A DNA stretch of 64,000 bases from Comamonadaceae bacterium (GCA_027488255.1 JAIYBZ010000008.1:1-64000); one strand, 5' to 3'; numbered from the stretch's first letter, positions 46,164 to 55,572 are shown. Numbers and translations: made by a program. The notes: generated from the letters alone by a model not told the origin.

Positions 46164-46529
46164 ATGTCATTTTTGCAAGCCCTGCGCAACGCCCACACCG
46201 TGACCCGCTTCATGCTGGTCTGGTTTGCGTTGTTCATTGGGGCTGCGGCTGCCTCGCCGTGGGTCAAGCCGCAGGCCTCCCAGATGGTCTGTTCGGCCAT
46301 GGGCGGCGTGCAAATGGTGCTGTTGGACGATGCGGGTGACCCCCAAGTCGCAACCGGCAGCATGGACTGTCCCCTGTGCACCCATGTCAGCGCCCCCTTG
46401 CTTCCTGCGGGGTGCGGCTTTGAGCCCGTCCAAGCATTGGCCCACGCCCTGCAACCCTTGGCGGTGGCGCACATCGCCTGGATCACGGGCGCTCCTCTAC
46501 CGCCTCGCGGCCCCCCCGCACTGTCTTGA
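46164..46529 (+). CDS. DUF2946-like small exported protein
   Basis: A 121-residue protein with an N-terminal hydrophobic segment (FMLVWFALFIGAAAASPWV) and Cys pairs MVCSAMG and MDCPLCTHVSAPLLP, which fit DUF2946, a family of periplasmic proteins met next to copper genes. The ATG at 46164 is chosen; the open frame extends upstream but lacks similarity. The neighbours YcnI, PCuAC and a copper-uptake-associated protein suggest a copper role; there is no direct evidence. Confidence 0.72.
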   Translation: MSFLQALRNAHTVTRFMLVWFALFIGAAAASPWVKPQASQMVCSAMGGVQMVLLDDAGDPQVATGSMDCPLCTHVSAPLLPAGCGFEPVQALAHALQPLAVAHIAWITGAPLPPRGPPALS

Positions 46530-46719
46530 CCTCTCTGGCCAGCACCGCTGAGGTGTTGGGCTGGGGCATACCGCTTTCATGCACCCTGTGTTTCACGCGC
46601 ATGTCGCGTGGTCCACTGTGGAGTGGTTGTGCGGCATGTGGCGTACTGAACCCCTTTTCCCGTCAGAGCCGCCTTGGGTCTGACGTGATCGATCCCCAAT
46701 TAATGAGCAAGATTTTGCG
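46530..46719. other. Intergenic region with two inverted repeats upstream of ycnI
   Basis: A 190-base gap. It holds CACGCG-CATGT-CGCGTG (46594-46610) and CGTCAGA-N11-TCTGACG (46661-46667 with 46679-46685). The second lies 35 bases before the ycnI start and could be an operator or a hairpin. A 65-codon open frame covers the gap but shows no gene-like character. Confidence 0.4.
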
Positions 46720-47262
46720 ATGAACACCACTCACTCACTCTTGGCCGTGTCGGCCCTCGTTTTTGCAGGCCTGACTTCGGCCCACACCGTGCTTGAATAC
46801 CCCGTGGCCTCTGCAGGCCAAAGTTACAAAGCCACCTTGAAGGTCGGCCACGGATGTGGCGCATCGCCCACCCGCCAAATCGTGGTGGACATTCCGCAGG
46901 GCGTTCAAGGCGCCAAGCCCATGCCCAAGGCTGGGTGGCGCTTGGAAGTCACGCGTGAAAAGTTGGCCCAGCCCTACACCAGCCATGGCCGCACCATCAC
47001 CGAAGATGTGACGCGCATCAGCTGGACCGCCAAAACCGCGGAAGACATGCTGCCCAACGGCCATTACGACGAGTTTGTCCTGGTCGGCACCTTGCCCCAA
47101 AAGCCAGGGATGATGTATTGGCCGGTTCAACAACTGTGTGAACAAGGCCGCAACGACTGGACTGAAATTCCCAAGCCCGGACAAAAACTCTCCGACCTGA
47201 AATCACCCGCGGCCCAGTTGGAGATCATGCCCAAAGCAGGTGCGGCGGCCCACGCCCATTGA
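46720..47262 (+). CDS. YcnI family (DUF1775) copper-binding protein
   Basis: A 180-residue exported protein. Signal peptidase would cut after Ala21, leaving His22 as the new N-terminus (HTVLEYP), the residue that starts the copper brace known for YcnI. KVGHGCGASPTRQIVVDIPQGV and AGWRLEV are the family body. The C-terminal end AAAHAH may bind metal. In known operons YcnI is paired with PCuAC and CopD-like proteins, and a PCuAC gene follows here 33 bases later. Confidence 0.88.
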   Translation: MNTTHSLLAVSALVFAGLTSAHTVLEYPVASAGQSYKATLKVGHGCGASPTRQIVVDIPQGVQGAKPMPKAGWRLEVTREKLAQPYTSHGRTITEDVTRISWTAKTAEDMLPNGHYDEFVLVGTLPQKPGMMYWPVQQLCEQGRNDWTEIPKPGQKLSDLKSPAAQLEIMPKAGAAAHAH

Positions 47263-47295
47263 TGCCATTCCCATTCAACTCTTGAAGGACACCCT

Positions 47296-47784
47296 ATGAA
47301 AACGACATTCAAAATCATCACGGGCCTGTTGGCCGGTCTGTGCTTGGCGGGCACCGCCATGGCCCAGGTGAAAGTGGAGGGCGGCTGGGTACGCGCCACG
47401 GTTCAGGGCCAAAAGGCCACCGGTGCGTTCATGAAACTCACGGCACCTCAGGCGACTCGCTTGGTTGCCGTGTCCAGCCCGGTGGCGGGAGTGGCCGAAA
47501 TTCATGAGATGAAGATGGAAGGATCGGTCATGCAAATGCGCGCCATGCCCGCCCTGAACTTGCCGGCTAAACAAGTCGTCGAACTCAAGCCCGGCAGTTA
47601 CCACTTGATGCTGATGGACCTCAAAACCCCCCTGCAAAAAGACAGCAGCGTGGCGATGACCTTGACCTTCAAGGACGCCAAAGGCGTGGAAACCCAACAA
47701 CAAATCAGCGTTCCTGTGACCACCGCCATGCCGCAAGCCCCAGGACATGGCCATGGGCATGCGCATGGTGATCACAAACACTGA
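47296..47784 (+). CDS. PCu(A)C periplasmic copper chaperone
   Basis: A 162-residue exported protein with a signal peptide ending near Ala23. The copper motif H-X10-M-X21-H-X-M is exact: His70, Met81, His103 and Met105. These proteins deliver Cu(I) to the CuA site of cytochrome oxidase or act in copper uptake. A His-rich C-terminal tail (HGHGHAHGDHKH) is an addition to the basic fold. It sits between ycnI and the GAH-repeat gene. Confidence 0.93.
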   Translation: MKTTFKIITGLLAGLCLAGTAMAQVKVEGGWVRATVQGQKATGAFMKLTAPQATRLVAVSSPVAGVAEIHEMKMEGSVMQMRAMPALNLPAKQVVELKPGSYHLMLMDLKTPLQKDSSVAMTLTFKDAKGVETQQQISVPVTTAMPQAPGHGHGHAHGDHKH

Positions 47785-47829
47785 AGCCCATAAGGCGGCC
47801 TGACGGTCAATCGGTTAATCCGTTCAATC

Positions 47830-48444
47830 ATGCAAAAAATTCTCTGTATTTCTGCCTTCACCTTGGCCCTGTTCAGCGGCTTGGCCTTGGCAACACCCGT
47901 GCACGCGTCCAACGAACACAAGCCTGTTGCCGCACACCCCGCCAACGATGCGCAAGCGGTTGTGCGGGTCATGAAAAAGCAGTTTGACCAACCCCAATCC
48001 CCGCTCAAAGTGGCCCCTGTGGTGGTGGAGGCTGACTGGGCCTTGGCCGGTTGGCTGCAAGATGCGCGCGGCGGCCGTGCGCTGCTGCAAAAGCGCCATG
48101 GCCAATGGGTCATCGTGGTCTGTGCGGGCGACGGCTTGCGTGAGGCCCAAGCCTTGGTGCAAACCGGTATGACGGCTGAGATGGCCGCCGCGCTGGTGAA
48201 GAAGTTGGTGGCAGCTGAAAGCCGATTGCCCGCGGCCACCTTGAAAAAATTCGCTTCGTTCGAAGGCATGTTGCGGGTTGACGGGAGCGCTGGGCATGGT
48301 GCTCATGGTGCTCATGGTGCTCATGGTGCTCATGGTGCGCATGGTGCGCATGGTGCGCATGGTGCGCATGGTGCGCATGGTGCTCACGGTGCTCATGGTG
48401 CTCATGGTTCGCACCCGGCGACCGGGGCTCATCAAAAGCCATGA
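47830..48444 (+). CDS. Copper uptake system-associated protein with Gly-Ala-His repeat tail
   Basis: A 204-residue exported protein. The signal peptide ends near residue 26. The middle (about 38-150: [52 protein letters not shown]) resembles a family annotated as copper uptake system-associated. The C-terminus is 12 copies of Gly-Ala-His, encoded by 9-bp units, preceded by Gly-His and followed by Gly-Ser-His. The tail could bind Cu or Ni; length changes by whole units would keep the frame. The position after PCuAC supports a copper role. Confidence 0.8.
   Translation: MQKILCISAFTLALFSGLALATPVHASNEHKPVAAHPANDAQAVVRVMKKQFDQPQSPLKVAPVVVEADWALAGWLQDARGGRALLQKRHGQWVIVVCAGDGLREAQALVQTGMTAEMAAALVKKLVAAESRLPAATLKKFASFEGMLRVDGSAGHGAHGAHGAHGAHGAHGAHGAHGAHGAHGAHGAHGAHGSHPATGAHQKP
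48292..48414 (+). repeat. 9-bp tandem repeat encoding (Gly-Ala-His)n
   Basis: Twelve perfect-length units GGTGC(T/G)CA(T/C) lie at 48298-48405, flanked by GGGCAT at 48292 and GGTTCGCAC at 48406-48414. The first four and last few units read GCT, the middle five GCG, so the block grew by copying neighbouring units. It lies inside the copper-associated gene. Confidence 0.95.
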
Positions 48445-48545
48445 GTCACTGCCGCCCCTCTTTTCTCCGGGTGTTCGGGAGTGGGCGGCTTTGATTTCAA
48501 GATGGAATCCCTCTTATATATCTTGAAAGAATTAAGAAATAGAAA

Positions 48546-48563
48546 AACAGTAGTTTAAGTTTT
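48546..48563 (+). promoter_or_regulatory. Shared 18-bp element upstream of sbp
   Basis: AACAGTAGTTTAAGTTTT is 62 bases before the sbp start. It matches 16 of 18 bases of the element upstream of the cysP-like gene. In both, a TCTTA lies 34 bases before the element (48512 and 49649). It could be part of a CysB-controlled promoter; that is inference. The gap is otherwise AT-rich and holds no gene. Confidence 0.55.
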
Positions 48564-48624
48564 AACGGTTCGATTCCAGAATCCGGTCCATTCAATTTCG
48601 ATGTGAATTGAGGGAGTGAACCTA

Positions 48625-49635
48625 ATGAAAACCAAACGCCAATTTCTCCACCTGACTGCGCTCTTGGCTTTGAGCGCCGTCTCTGGGGTGGCCCAAGCGC
48701 AAGCCCCGCTGAGCTTGCTGAATGTGTCGTACGACCCGACCCGCGAGCTGTACGCCGAGTTCAACCAAGCCTTTGCCAAGCACTGGAAAGCCAAAACCGG
48801 CCAAGACGTGAGTTTCAAGCAGTCGCATGGCGGCTCGGGTAAACAAGCCCGCTCCGTTATCGACGGCTTGGACGCCGATGTGGCCACGCTGGCGCTGGCC
48901 GGTGACACCGACGCCTTGTACAAAAACGGCAACCTGATCCCCAAAGACTGGCAAAAGCGTTTGCCGCACAACAGCTCGCCCTACACCTCGACCATCGTGC
49001 TGGTGGTGCGCGCGGGCAACCCCAAAGGCATCAAAGATTGGGACGACTTGATCAAGCCCGGCATCAGCGTGATCACGCCCAACCCCAAAACATCGGGCGG
49101 TGCGCGCTGGAACTATTTGGCGGCATGGGAGTACGCCAAGCGCAAGCTGGGCAGTGACGAGAAAGCCAAAGACTTTGTGGCCGCGCTCTACAAAAACGTA
49201 CCGGTGCTGGACACCGGAGCCCGGGGTTCGTCCATCACCTTTGCCCAGCGCAACCAAGGCGACGTGTTCATCAGCTGGGAAAACGAAGCCAACCTTCTGG
49301 AAAAAGAGTTCGGCAACAAGATTGACGTGGTCTATCCCTCCATCAGCATCTTGGCCGAGCCCGCAGTGACGGTGGTCGACAAAAACGTGGACAAAAAAGG
49401 CACCCGCGCTGTGGCGCAGGCCTATTTGGAATACCTCTACACCGACGAAGGGCAGGACATTGCGGGCAAGAACTTCTACCGCCCGATCTCGCCCAAGGCC
49501 CAAGCCAAATACGCCAAGCAGTTTCCCAAGTTGAACCTGTTCACCATCGACCAGACCTTTGGGGGTTGGGAAAAAGCCGACAAGGCGCACTTTGCGGACG
49601 GTGCCAGTTTTGACCAGATTTACACCAAGAAATGA
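48625..49635 (+). CDS. sbp: Sulfate-binding protein, Sbp type
   Basis: A 336-residue periplasmic binding protein with a signal peptide ending near Ala26. [20 protein letters not shown] matches the sulfate-binding protein signature. [14 protein letters not shown] and SWENEA keep the Trp and Ala positions of Salmonella Sbp, which bind sulfate by hydrogen bonds. AGGGAG upstream of the ATG at 48625 supports the start. It is the first gene of the sulfate uptake block. Confidence 0.93.
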   Translation: MKTKRQFLHLTALLALSAVSGVAQAQAPLSLLNVSYDPTRELYAEFNQAFAKHWKAKTGQDVSFKQSHGGSGKQARSVIDGLDADVATLALAGDTDALYKNGNLIPKDWQKRLPHNSSPYTSTIVLVVRAGNPKGIKDWDDLIKPGISVITPNPKTSGGARWNYLAAWEYAKRKLGSDEKAKDFVAALYKNVPVLDTGARGSSITFAQRNQGDVFISWENEANLLEKEFGNKIDVVYPSISILAEPAVTVVDKNVDKKGTRAVAQAYLEYLYTDEGQDIAGKNFYRPISPKAQAKYAKQFPKLNLFTIDQTFGGWEKADKAHFADGASFDQIYTKK

Positions 49636-49682
49636 GCGAAACAGGCGCTCTTAAGAACAATTTGAATATAAGCAAAGCACTA

Positions 49683-49700
49683 AACAATAGTTTGAGTTTT
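49683..49700 (+). promoter_or_regulatory. Shared 18-bp element upstream of the cysP-like gene
   Basis: AACAATAGTTTGAGTTTT, 89 bases before the start, differs from the sbp element at 2 positions. It marks a second promoter or operator inside the sulfate block, so the cysP-like gene may be transcribed on its own. Confidence 0.5.
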
Positions 49701-49788
49701 GTGGAGGCCTCTTCACAATCGCGGCTCTGGCCATCACACGCCCTTTGCTTGTATCAGCCCCTATAACACTGAACCCCCTGTACCCACC

Positions 49789-50781
49789 ATGAAAAAATTA
49801 ACCCACCTCACTTTGGCCGCGGCTTTGTCTCTGTCGGGTTTTGCCGTCGGTGCGCAGACCTTGCTCAACGCGTCGTATGACGTGGCGCGCGAGTTTTACA
49901 AAGACTACAACGCCGCCTTTGTCGCGCACTACAAAAAGACCACCGGCAAAGACCTCAAGATCGACCAAGCCCATGGCGGTTCCAGCGCACAGGCGCGCGC
50001 CGTGAACGACGGTTTGGACGCCGATGTGGTGACCATGAACACCACCACCGATGTCGACTTTTTGGCCAGCACCGGCGTGGTGGCCAAGGACTGGAACAAG
50101 CGCTTCCCGCACAGCGCCTCGCCCACCACCTCGCCCCTGCTTTTTCTCACCCGCAATGGCAACCCCAAAGGCATCAAAGACTGGGACGATTTGATCAAGC
50201 CCGGCATCACCGTCATCGTGGTCAACCCCAAGACCGGTGGCAACGGCCGCATGGCTTACTTGGCGGCCTGGGGCTATGTGAAGAAAAAAGGCGGCTCCGA
50301 TGCCGACGCGGCTGAATTTGTCAGCAAGCTCTACAAAAACGTGCCGGTGCTGGCCAAGGGGGGACGCGATGCCACCACCATCTTCTTGCAACGCAACATT
50401 GGCGATGTGTTGGTGACCTTTGAATCCGAAGTGGTCTCGGTCGACAACGAGTTTGGCGCCGGCAAAGTCGATGCCGTGCACCCCTCGATCAGCATCGTGG
50501 CTGAAAATCCAGTCGCAGTTGTTGAGCGCACCGTGGCCAAAAAAGGCACAGGCGCTTTGGCCAAGGCTTATTTGGATTACCTCTATTCCGATGAAGCCCA
50601 AGAGATTGCCGCCAAGCATGCCTTGCGCCCACGCTCACAAGCCGTGCTCAAGAAGTACAGCAAAACCTTCAAGCCTTTGCAATTGTTCACAGTGAACGAA
50701 GTGTTCGGTTCGTTTGCTGACGCACAAAAAGTGCACTTCAATGACGGCGGTCAGTTCGACAAGATTTACACCGTCAAATAA
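49789..50781 (+). CDS. Sulfate/thiosulfate-binding protein, CysP-like
   Basis: A 330-residue periplasmic binding protein with a signal peptide ending near Ala22 (AVGAQT). It is a paralogue of the preceding Sbp, but its ligand region reads DQAHGGSS, GGRDATTIFLQRN and TFESEV, where Sbp has [19 protein letters not shown] and SWENEA. E. coli CysP (thiosulfate-binding) has GGRGATTTFAER and SFESEV, so this one is CysP-like. The Trp that contacts sulfate in Sbp is Phe here. Specificity is inferred. No ribosome binding site is seen. Confidence 0.85.
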   Translation: MKKLTHLTLAAALSLSGFAVGAQTLLNASYDVAREFYKDYNAAFVAHYKKTTGKDLKIDQAHGGSSAQARAVNDGLDADVVTMNTTTDVDFLASTGVVAKDWNKRFPHSASPTTSPLLFLTRNGNPKGIKDWDDLIKPGITVIVVNPKTGGNGRMAYLAAWGYVKKKGGSDADAAEFVSKLYKNVPVLAKGGRDATTIFLQRNIGDVLVTFESEVVSVDNEFGAGKVDAVHPSISIVAENPVAVVERTVAKKGTGALAKAYLDYLYSDEAQEIAAKHALRPRSQAVLKKYSKTFKPLQLFTVNEVFGSFADAQKVHFNDGGQFDKIYTVK

Positions 50782-50790
50782 GTATTTGCC

Positions 50791-51654
50791 ATGACCGCAT
50801 TGCCTTCAGCGACGCCCGCCAAAAAGCGAGCGCCAGCCAAAGTGTTGCCCGGGTTCAACCTGACCTTGGGCTTCACGATTTTTTACCTCAGCCTGATTGT
50901 GCTGATACCGTTATCGGCGCTGTTTTTCAAAACGTTCACCCTCACCTGGGAACAGTTTTGGACCGCTGTCACCGGCCCGCGCGTCATGGCCTCGTACCGT
51001 TTGACTTTTGGCGCGTCTTTCATCGCCGCCTTGGTGAATGTGGTCTTTGGCTTGTTGGTGGCCTGGGTGCTGGTGCGTTACAACTTCTTTGGCAAGAAGG
51101 TGGTCGACGCGTTGGTGGACTTGCCCTTTGCCTTGCCGACCGCCGTAGCCGGCATTTCGCTGACGGCGCTGTTGGCGGGCAATGGCTGGATCGGGCAATA
51201 CCTGGAGCCCTTGGGCATTCAATTGGCCTTTAATCCCAATGGCGTGGTGATCGCACTGATCTTCATCGGTTTGCCTTTTGTGGTGCGCACCGTGCAACCG
51301 GTGCTGGAAGACGCTGAAAAAGAACTCGAAGAAGCCGCCACCTGCTTGGGTGCAACGCGTTGGCAAACTTTCACCAAAGTGATTTTTCCCTCCATTGCGC
51401 CGGCCCTGTTGACAGGCTTTGCCATGGCCTTTGCCCGAGCCATTGGCGAATACGGCTCGGTCATTTTCATTGCCGGCAACATGCCCATGATTTCTGAAAT
51501 CACCCCGCTCATCATCATTGGCAAGCTCGAGCAATACGACTACGCCGGTGCCACCGCGGTGGCTTTGGTGATGCTGGTCTTTTCGTTCATCTTGTTGCTC
51601 ATCATCAACGCCTTGCAAGCGTGGCAACGTCGCCACACCGGAGCCCCCGCATGA
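50791..51654 (+). CDS. cysT: Sulfate/thiosulfate ABC transporter permease CysT
   Basis: A 287-residue permease with about six transmembrane segments. The cytoplasmic EAA loop reads [65 protein letters not shown] is typical of CysT/CysU. It starts 10 bases after the cysP-like stop and overlaps cysW by 4 bases. Confidence 0.94.
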   Translation: MTALPSATPAKKRAPAKVLPGFNLTLGFTIFYLSLIVLIPLSALFFKTFTLTWEQFWTAVTGPRVMASYRLTFGASFIAALVNVVFGLLVAWVLVRYNFFGKKVVDALVDLPFALPTAVAGISLTALLAGNGWIGQYLEPLGIQLAFNPNGVVIALIFIGLPFVVRTVQPVLEDAEKELEEAATCLGATRWQTFTKVIFPSIAPALLTGFAMAFARAIGEYGSVIFIAGNMPMISEITPLIIIGKLEQYDYAGATAVALVMLVFSFILLLIINALQAWQRRHTGAPA

Positions 51655-52568
51655 GCGCCGCCAGTTTGAAGCCCTCCGCGCGCAGCGCGCATGCAGGCAC
51701 CACCGAGCCGATCTGGCTGCGCTACACCCTGATTGGTGTGGCGCTGACATTCATGTTTTTGTTTTTGGTCTTGCCCTTGGCCGCGGTGTTCACCGAAGCC
51801 TTGCGCAAAGGGCTCGACGCTTACCTGGAGGCGCTCAAAGAGCCCGATGCGTGGTCGGCGATTCGGCTGACCCTCATCACGGCAGCCATTGCGGTGCCGC
51901 TGAATCTGGTGTTCGGTGTGTCTGCGGCTTGGGCCATCGCCAAGTACGAGTTCAGAGGCAAAGCCTTTTTGACCACGCTGGTGGATTTGCCGTTCTCGGT
52001 CTCTCCGGTAGTGGCCGGTCTGATTTATGTGCTCATGTTTGGCGCACAAGGATGGTTTGGCCCTTGGCTGCAAGCCCACGACATCAAGATCGTGTTTGCG
52101 GTGCCCGGCATCGTGTTGGCAACTGTGTTTGTGACTTTTCCGTTCATCGCCCGCGAGTTGATCCCGCTCATGCAAGCGCAGGGCAACGACGAAGAGCAGG
52201 CCGCCATCGTACTTGGCGCGACGGGTTGGCAGACGTTTTGGTACGTCACCTTGCCCAACATCAAGTGGGGCCTGCTGTATGGCGTGATTTTGTGTAACGC
52301 ACGCGCCATGGGGGAGTTTGGTGCGGTGTCGGTGGTCTCGGGGCATATCCGAGGGCAGACCAACACCATGCCCTTGCATGTCGAAATTTTGTACAACGAG
52401 TACCAGTCTGTGGCCGCCTTTGCCGTGGCTTCGCTGCTGGCGTTGCTGGCGCTGGTGACCTTGGTCATCAAGTCGGTGATCGAGTGGCGGCACGAGCAAG
52501 AACTGAAGGCATCTGCCCAGACACCGCCTGAGCGTCCCATGGCATCGAGCCCGGGCGCAGTCGTTTGA
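51651..52568 (+). CDS. cysW: Sulfate/thiosulfate ABC transporter permease CysW
   Basis: A 305-residue permease partner of CysT with about six transmembrane segments and the EAA-type loop [71 protein letters not shown], the last part being specific to CysW. The ATG at 51651 overlaps the cysT stop; a longer open frame upstream is rejected. The C-terminus beyond about 285 is variable. Confidence 0.94.
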   Translation: MSAASLKPSARSAHAGTTEPIWLRYTLIGVALTFMFLFLVLPLAAVFTEALRKGLDAYLEALKEPDAWSAIRLTLITAAIAVPLNLVFGVSAAWAIAKYEFRGKAFLTTLVDLPFSVSPVVAGLIYVLMFGAQGWFGPWLQAHDIKIVFAVPGIVLATVFVTFPFIARELIPLMQAQGNDEEQAAIVLGATGWQTFWYVTLPNIKWGLLYGVILCNARAMGEFGAVSVVSGHIRGQTNTMPLHVEILYNEYQSVAAFAVASLLALLALVTLVIKSVIEWRHEQELKASAQTPPERPMASSPGAVV

Positions 52569-52591
52569 ATCCGACGGAAAGCATTTGAATC

Positions 52592-53686
52592 ATGAGCATC
52601 GAAATTCGCAATGTCCAGAAACAGTTTGGTGACTTCACCGCGCTGAACAACGTCAGCCTTGACATCGAGTCGGGTGAACTCGTCGCTTTGTTGGGCCCTT
52701 CGGGTTGCGGCAAGACCACGCTGCTGCGCATCATTGCGGGGCTAGAAACTGCAGACAGCGGCACCATTGGGTTCAGTGGTGCAGACACCACGCACGTGCA
52801 TGTGCGCGAGCGCCAAGTGGGTTTTGTGTTTCAGCACTACGCCCTCTTTCGCCACATGACGGTGTTTGAAAACGTGGCGTTTGGTCTGCGTGTGAAACCC
52901 CGCAACGAACGCCCCAGTGAGGCAGAGATCAAGCGCAAAGTGCACGACTTGTTGGGCTTGGTCCAACTCGATTGGTTGGCCGACCGCTATCCCTCACAGT
53001 TGTCTGGCGGCCAGCGTCAGCGCATTGCCTTGGCCCGCGCCTTGGCGGTAGAGCCCAAAGTGTTGCTGCTGGACGAGCCCTTTGGGGCCTTGGATGCCAA
53101 GGTGCGCAAAGAGTTGCGCCGTTGGCTGCGCCGCTTGCATGACGAGTTGCATGTGACCAGTATTTTTGTCACACACGACCAAGAAGAGGCGCTGGAGGTG
53201 GCCGATCGTGTGGTGCTGATGAACAAAGGCAATATCGAGCAAATCGGCTCTCCCCAAGAAGTTTGGGACCACCCTGCCAGCCCGTTTGTGTACGGATTTT
53301 TGGGCGATGTGAACCTGTTCCATGGCCGTGCGCACGAAGGAGAAATGTTGATCGGCGCCGACCAGCATGCGATCCGTTTGGAAAGCCCGGAACACGGTTT
53401 GGTGCAAGACGCCAAAGCGTTTGCCTATGTTCGCCCGCACGATTTGGATGTGACGCGTTACCGTGTTGGCACGCCCCACACGGGGATCGTGGCCAAGCTG
53501 ACGCGTGCCATCGTGGTGGGGCCCGTGGCCCGCCTGGAGTTAGAGCCTGTGGAGGCGGGCTTGTTTGGCAAAGACGCGGTCATTGAAGCGCAACTCTCAG
53601 CGTCGCAATTCCGCCAAGAAGCTTTTGCCGAGGGGGAAGTGTTGGTGCTGACGCCACGCAAAGCACGGGTGTTTGTGGATGGCTGA
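52592..53686 (+). CDS. cysA: Sulfate/thiosulfate ABC transporter ATPase CysA
   Basis: A 364-residue ABC ATPase. Walker [10 protein letters not shown] is at 35-43, followed by the signature [17 protein letters not shown], Walker [13 protein letters not shown] and the His switch [13 protein letters not shown]-terminal regulatory domain of about 120 residues follows (from [13 protein letters not shown]). With CysT, CysW and the two binding proteins it completes a sulfate importer. cysB is not in the window. Confidence 0.95.
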   Translation: MSIEIRNVQKQFGDFTALNNVSLDIESGELVALLGPSGCGKTTLLRIIAGLETADSGTIGFSGADTTHVHVRERQVGFVFQHYALFRHMTVFENVAFGLRVKPRNERPSEAEIKRKVHDLLGLVQLDWLADRYPSQLSGGQRQRIALARALAVEPKVLLLDEPFGALDAKVRKELRRWLRRLHDELHVTSIFVTHDQEEALEVADRVVLMNKGNIEQIGSPQEVWDHPASPFVYGFLGDVNLFHGRAHEGEMLIGADQHAIRLESPEHGLVQDAKAFAYVRPHDLDVTRYRVGTPHTGIVAKLTRAIVVGPVARLELEPVEAGLFGKDAVIEAQLSASQFRQEAFAEGEVLVLTPRKARVFVDG

Positions 53687-53722
53687 CGCTCGCAAGGCCT
53701 GAACGGCCTCGGTCGCGCGCCC

Positions 53723-54943
53723 TCAAACGGGTGACTCGGCCACTTGTTTCCAAGTGCCTTGCGACTCTTCCCAATACGTGCGCACCGTTTTCTTCGGGGA
53801 AGTTTTGAAGTCCAGCAAGACCACGGTGCGGTCTTGGTCGCGCCACGACAGCAAATGCAAGATGCCATCTTGTTTCGAGGGATCTTCGTTGGCCTGCGCC
53901 GCCATGCGGTCGGTGCTGGCTGAAGGGTATTTTTCAGCGACCAGTTGGCGCAGAGGTTCGGGCAATTGGAAGTTTTGGTTCGCCGGCACCCAGTCAATTT
54001 TGGGCTGAATAAAAATAGGAATGCCCTTGGCTTGGTCCAAATCCAGCAAAGCTTGCATGGTGTCGTTGGACAACACCAAACAGCCATCAGAAGCCTCAGG
54101 CAGTCGAGAGTACTGCGCGGAAGGTGCGCCGTGAACCCAAATGCCCGAGCCGGTACGCCCTTGGTGCAAGTCGTACAAATTGGGGTAATTCAAGGTGATG
54201 GCGCCGGCGCCGTACAGATCAGGCAAGCGTTTGTCGTTGAGTTTTTTCTGAGTGAAATAAACGCCAATCGGGGTGCGGCCATCTCCCTCTTCTTTTTTGT
54301 GAATGCCTTTTTGACCCACCGACACATAAAAGTTGTGCACCAAATTCAGCTGCGCGGGCTGCGCAGAAGTGGCGGCATTTTTAAAAACATACATGCGCGA
54401 AGTTGAGGCATCGACCACCGCAAAATACTCAGTCGTTGAGGCCAAGTAGCCAAATCCTTTGGGGATGCTGTTGGCCGGATAAGGGGAATTGAGGGCGCGC
54501 AAACGGTGGCGCAATTCTTTGTCCAAGCCAGCCACCACGGCTTGCTTGTCTTGGTCAGCAATCTGGGTCAGCGGGTTGGCCTTGGGCGCGTCGCTGGCCA
54601 AGTTCAACAGCTCAGCGTAAAGCAAAGAACCCAACTGAAAAGTGGGGTAGTCGTTGACCAAGTTTTCTGCAAATTTGGCCGCTTCAGCGTAGCGCGCAGC
54701 TTCGACCAGCGTTTCGATATGGCGCAAATAGTCTTCGGGTTGCGTGGCCACCTTGGTCGCATCCTCTTGGGCCAATTCAATGTCAAAGACCAGTTTCTCC
54801 ACCGACCCATTCAGCGCTTTGCCGGTGCTGCTGTGAGAGGTGTTGTACCAAAGCGGGATCAGCAAGCACAAGACCAAGACCGCGGTGGCCAAGTAGGGCC
54901 AGCGGACGGGGAGTGCGGAAGTGTTGAGGGCTGCAAGCTTCAT
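53723..54943 (-). CDS. L,D-transpeptidase (YkuD domain)
   Basis: A 406-residue exported or membrane-anchored protein with an N-terminal hydrophobic helix (WPYLATAVLVLCLLIPLWY, about 15-33). The YkuD catalytic motif is complete: His271 in IWVHGAPS and the nucleophile Cys288 in EASDGCLVLS. These enzymes make 3-3 peptidoglycan cross-links or attach lipoproteins. A helical N-terminal part (about 60-150) may bind partners, and the C-terminal 80 residues form a second folded region. It is the last gene of the mreB2 operon and overlaps the preceding gene by 4 bases. Confidence 0.9.
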   Translation of the reverse strand: MKLAALNTSALPVRWPYLATAVLVLCLLIPLWYNTSHSSTGKALNGSVEKLVFDIELAQEDATKVATQPEDYLRHIETLVEAARYAEAAKFAENLVNDYPTFQLGSLLYAELLNLASDAPKANPLTQIADQDKQAVVAGLDKELRHRLRALNSPYPANSIPKGFGYLASTTEYFAVVDASTSRMYVFKNAATSAQPAQLNLVHNFYVSVGQKGIHKKEEGDGRTPIGVYFTQKKLNDKRLPDLYGAGAITLNYPNLYDLHQGRTGSGIWVHGAPSAQYSRLPEASDGCLVLSNDTMQALLDLDQAKGIPIFIQPKIDWVPANQNFQLPEPLRQLVAEKYPSASTDRMAAQANEDPSKQDGILHLLSWRDQDRTVVLLDFKTSPKKTVRTYWEESQGTWKQVAESPV

Positions 54944-55572
54944 GGCGTGAATTCGCGGATGATTTTCCAGACACCTTCTTGACGACTCAAGTGAAGAGTT
55001 TTGAGTGTACTGCTCTGCAAGCCGTCGGCTTCATAAATCTGCGTGAAGCTGGCGCGCATGTGGCCGGCGTCCATGGGCTGGATCACGAGCTGCTGCACTT
55101 GAACGGCGATCTTGCTTTTCGAGACGATGCGTTGCGTGCGTTCTTTGACCCACTCTGAATGGCTTTTCTTTCCTTCAGGCTGGAATTTTTCAGAATACGC
55201 GTAGAAATAGCTGTCCAGATTTTTGGCGCTCCAACTGGCTGCCCATTGATCAAGAAAGGCTTGCACCTGCTCTTGCAGCAGCGCTTCTTCACTGACTTGT
55301 GGCGGGGCCGATGCGCTTTCGCTCATCGCTTCTGACGCAGCTGGCTCTGCCGAAGCGACGGCCACTTGAGGCTGGACTTGCTCGACCACCACCGTGGGTT
55401 CCGGCGTTTGGGAGGCCTTGCCTATCCAATCTTGAAAGCCCGATTTTGCGGCGTTCATCCAAGCCAGATCACCCACTCTGAAAAGCGCGACCCCAACCAG
55501 ACCGAAGATGGACAGCCATTTGAGCCAGGGCTTGGCTTTCGCATCCTTGGTTTGAATGAACAGGGCCCTCAC
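54940..55572 (-). CDS. Membrane-anchored NTF2-like (Cds6-type) domain protein
   Basis: A 210-residue protein with one N-terminal hydrophobic helix (about 18-36), a Glu/Ala/Ser-rich linker (about 58-92) and a C-terminal NTF2-like domain (FLDQWAASWSAKNLDSYFYAYSEKF..., IVSKSKIAVQVQQL). The segment GKKSHSEWVKERTQRIVSK is shared with the next protein upstream in the operon. This domain type occurs beside or fused to L,D-transpeptidases; the catalytic or binding role is unknown. It overlaps both neighbours by 4 bases. Confidence 0.78.
   Translation of the reverse strand: MRALFIQTKDAKAKPWLKWLSIFGLVGVALFRVGDLAWMNAAKSGFQDWIGKASQTPEPTVVVEQVQPQVAVASAEPAASEAMSESASAPPQVSEEALLQEQVQAFLDQWAASWSAKNLDSYFYAYSEKFQPEGKKSHSEWVKERTQRIVSKSKIAVQVQQLVIQPMDAGHMRASFTQIYEADGLQSSTLKTLHLSRQEGVWKIIREFTP

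Noticed and set aside
46526..46723. Open frame of 65 codons between the DUF2946-like gene and ycnI
   Set aside because: No ribosome binding site, no family resemblance and it runs into the ycnI start; kept as intergenic.
48292..48414. Repeat block considered as a CRISPR array
   Set aside because: Units are 9 bp without spacers and lie in frame inside a gene.
48563..48590. A GGTTCGATTCC sequence resembling a tRNA T-loop
   Set aside because: No matching T-stem, anticodon arm or acceptor stem can be folded around it; the flanks are the AT-rich sbp leader.
53695..53709. AGGCC-TGAAC-GGCCT stem between cysA and the L,D-transpeptidase gene as a terminator
   Set aside because: Five-pair stem without T-run; not enough to call.
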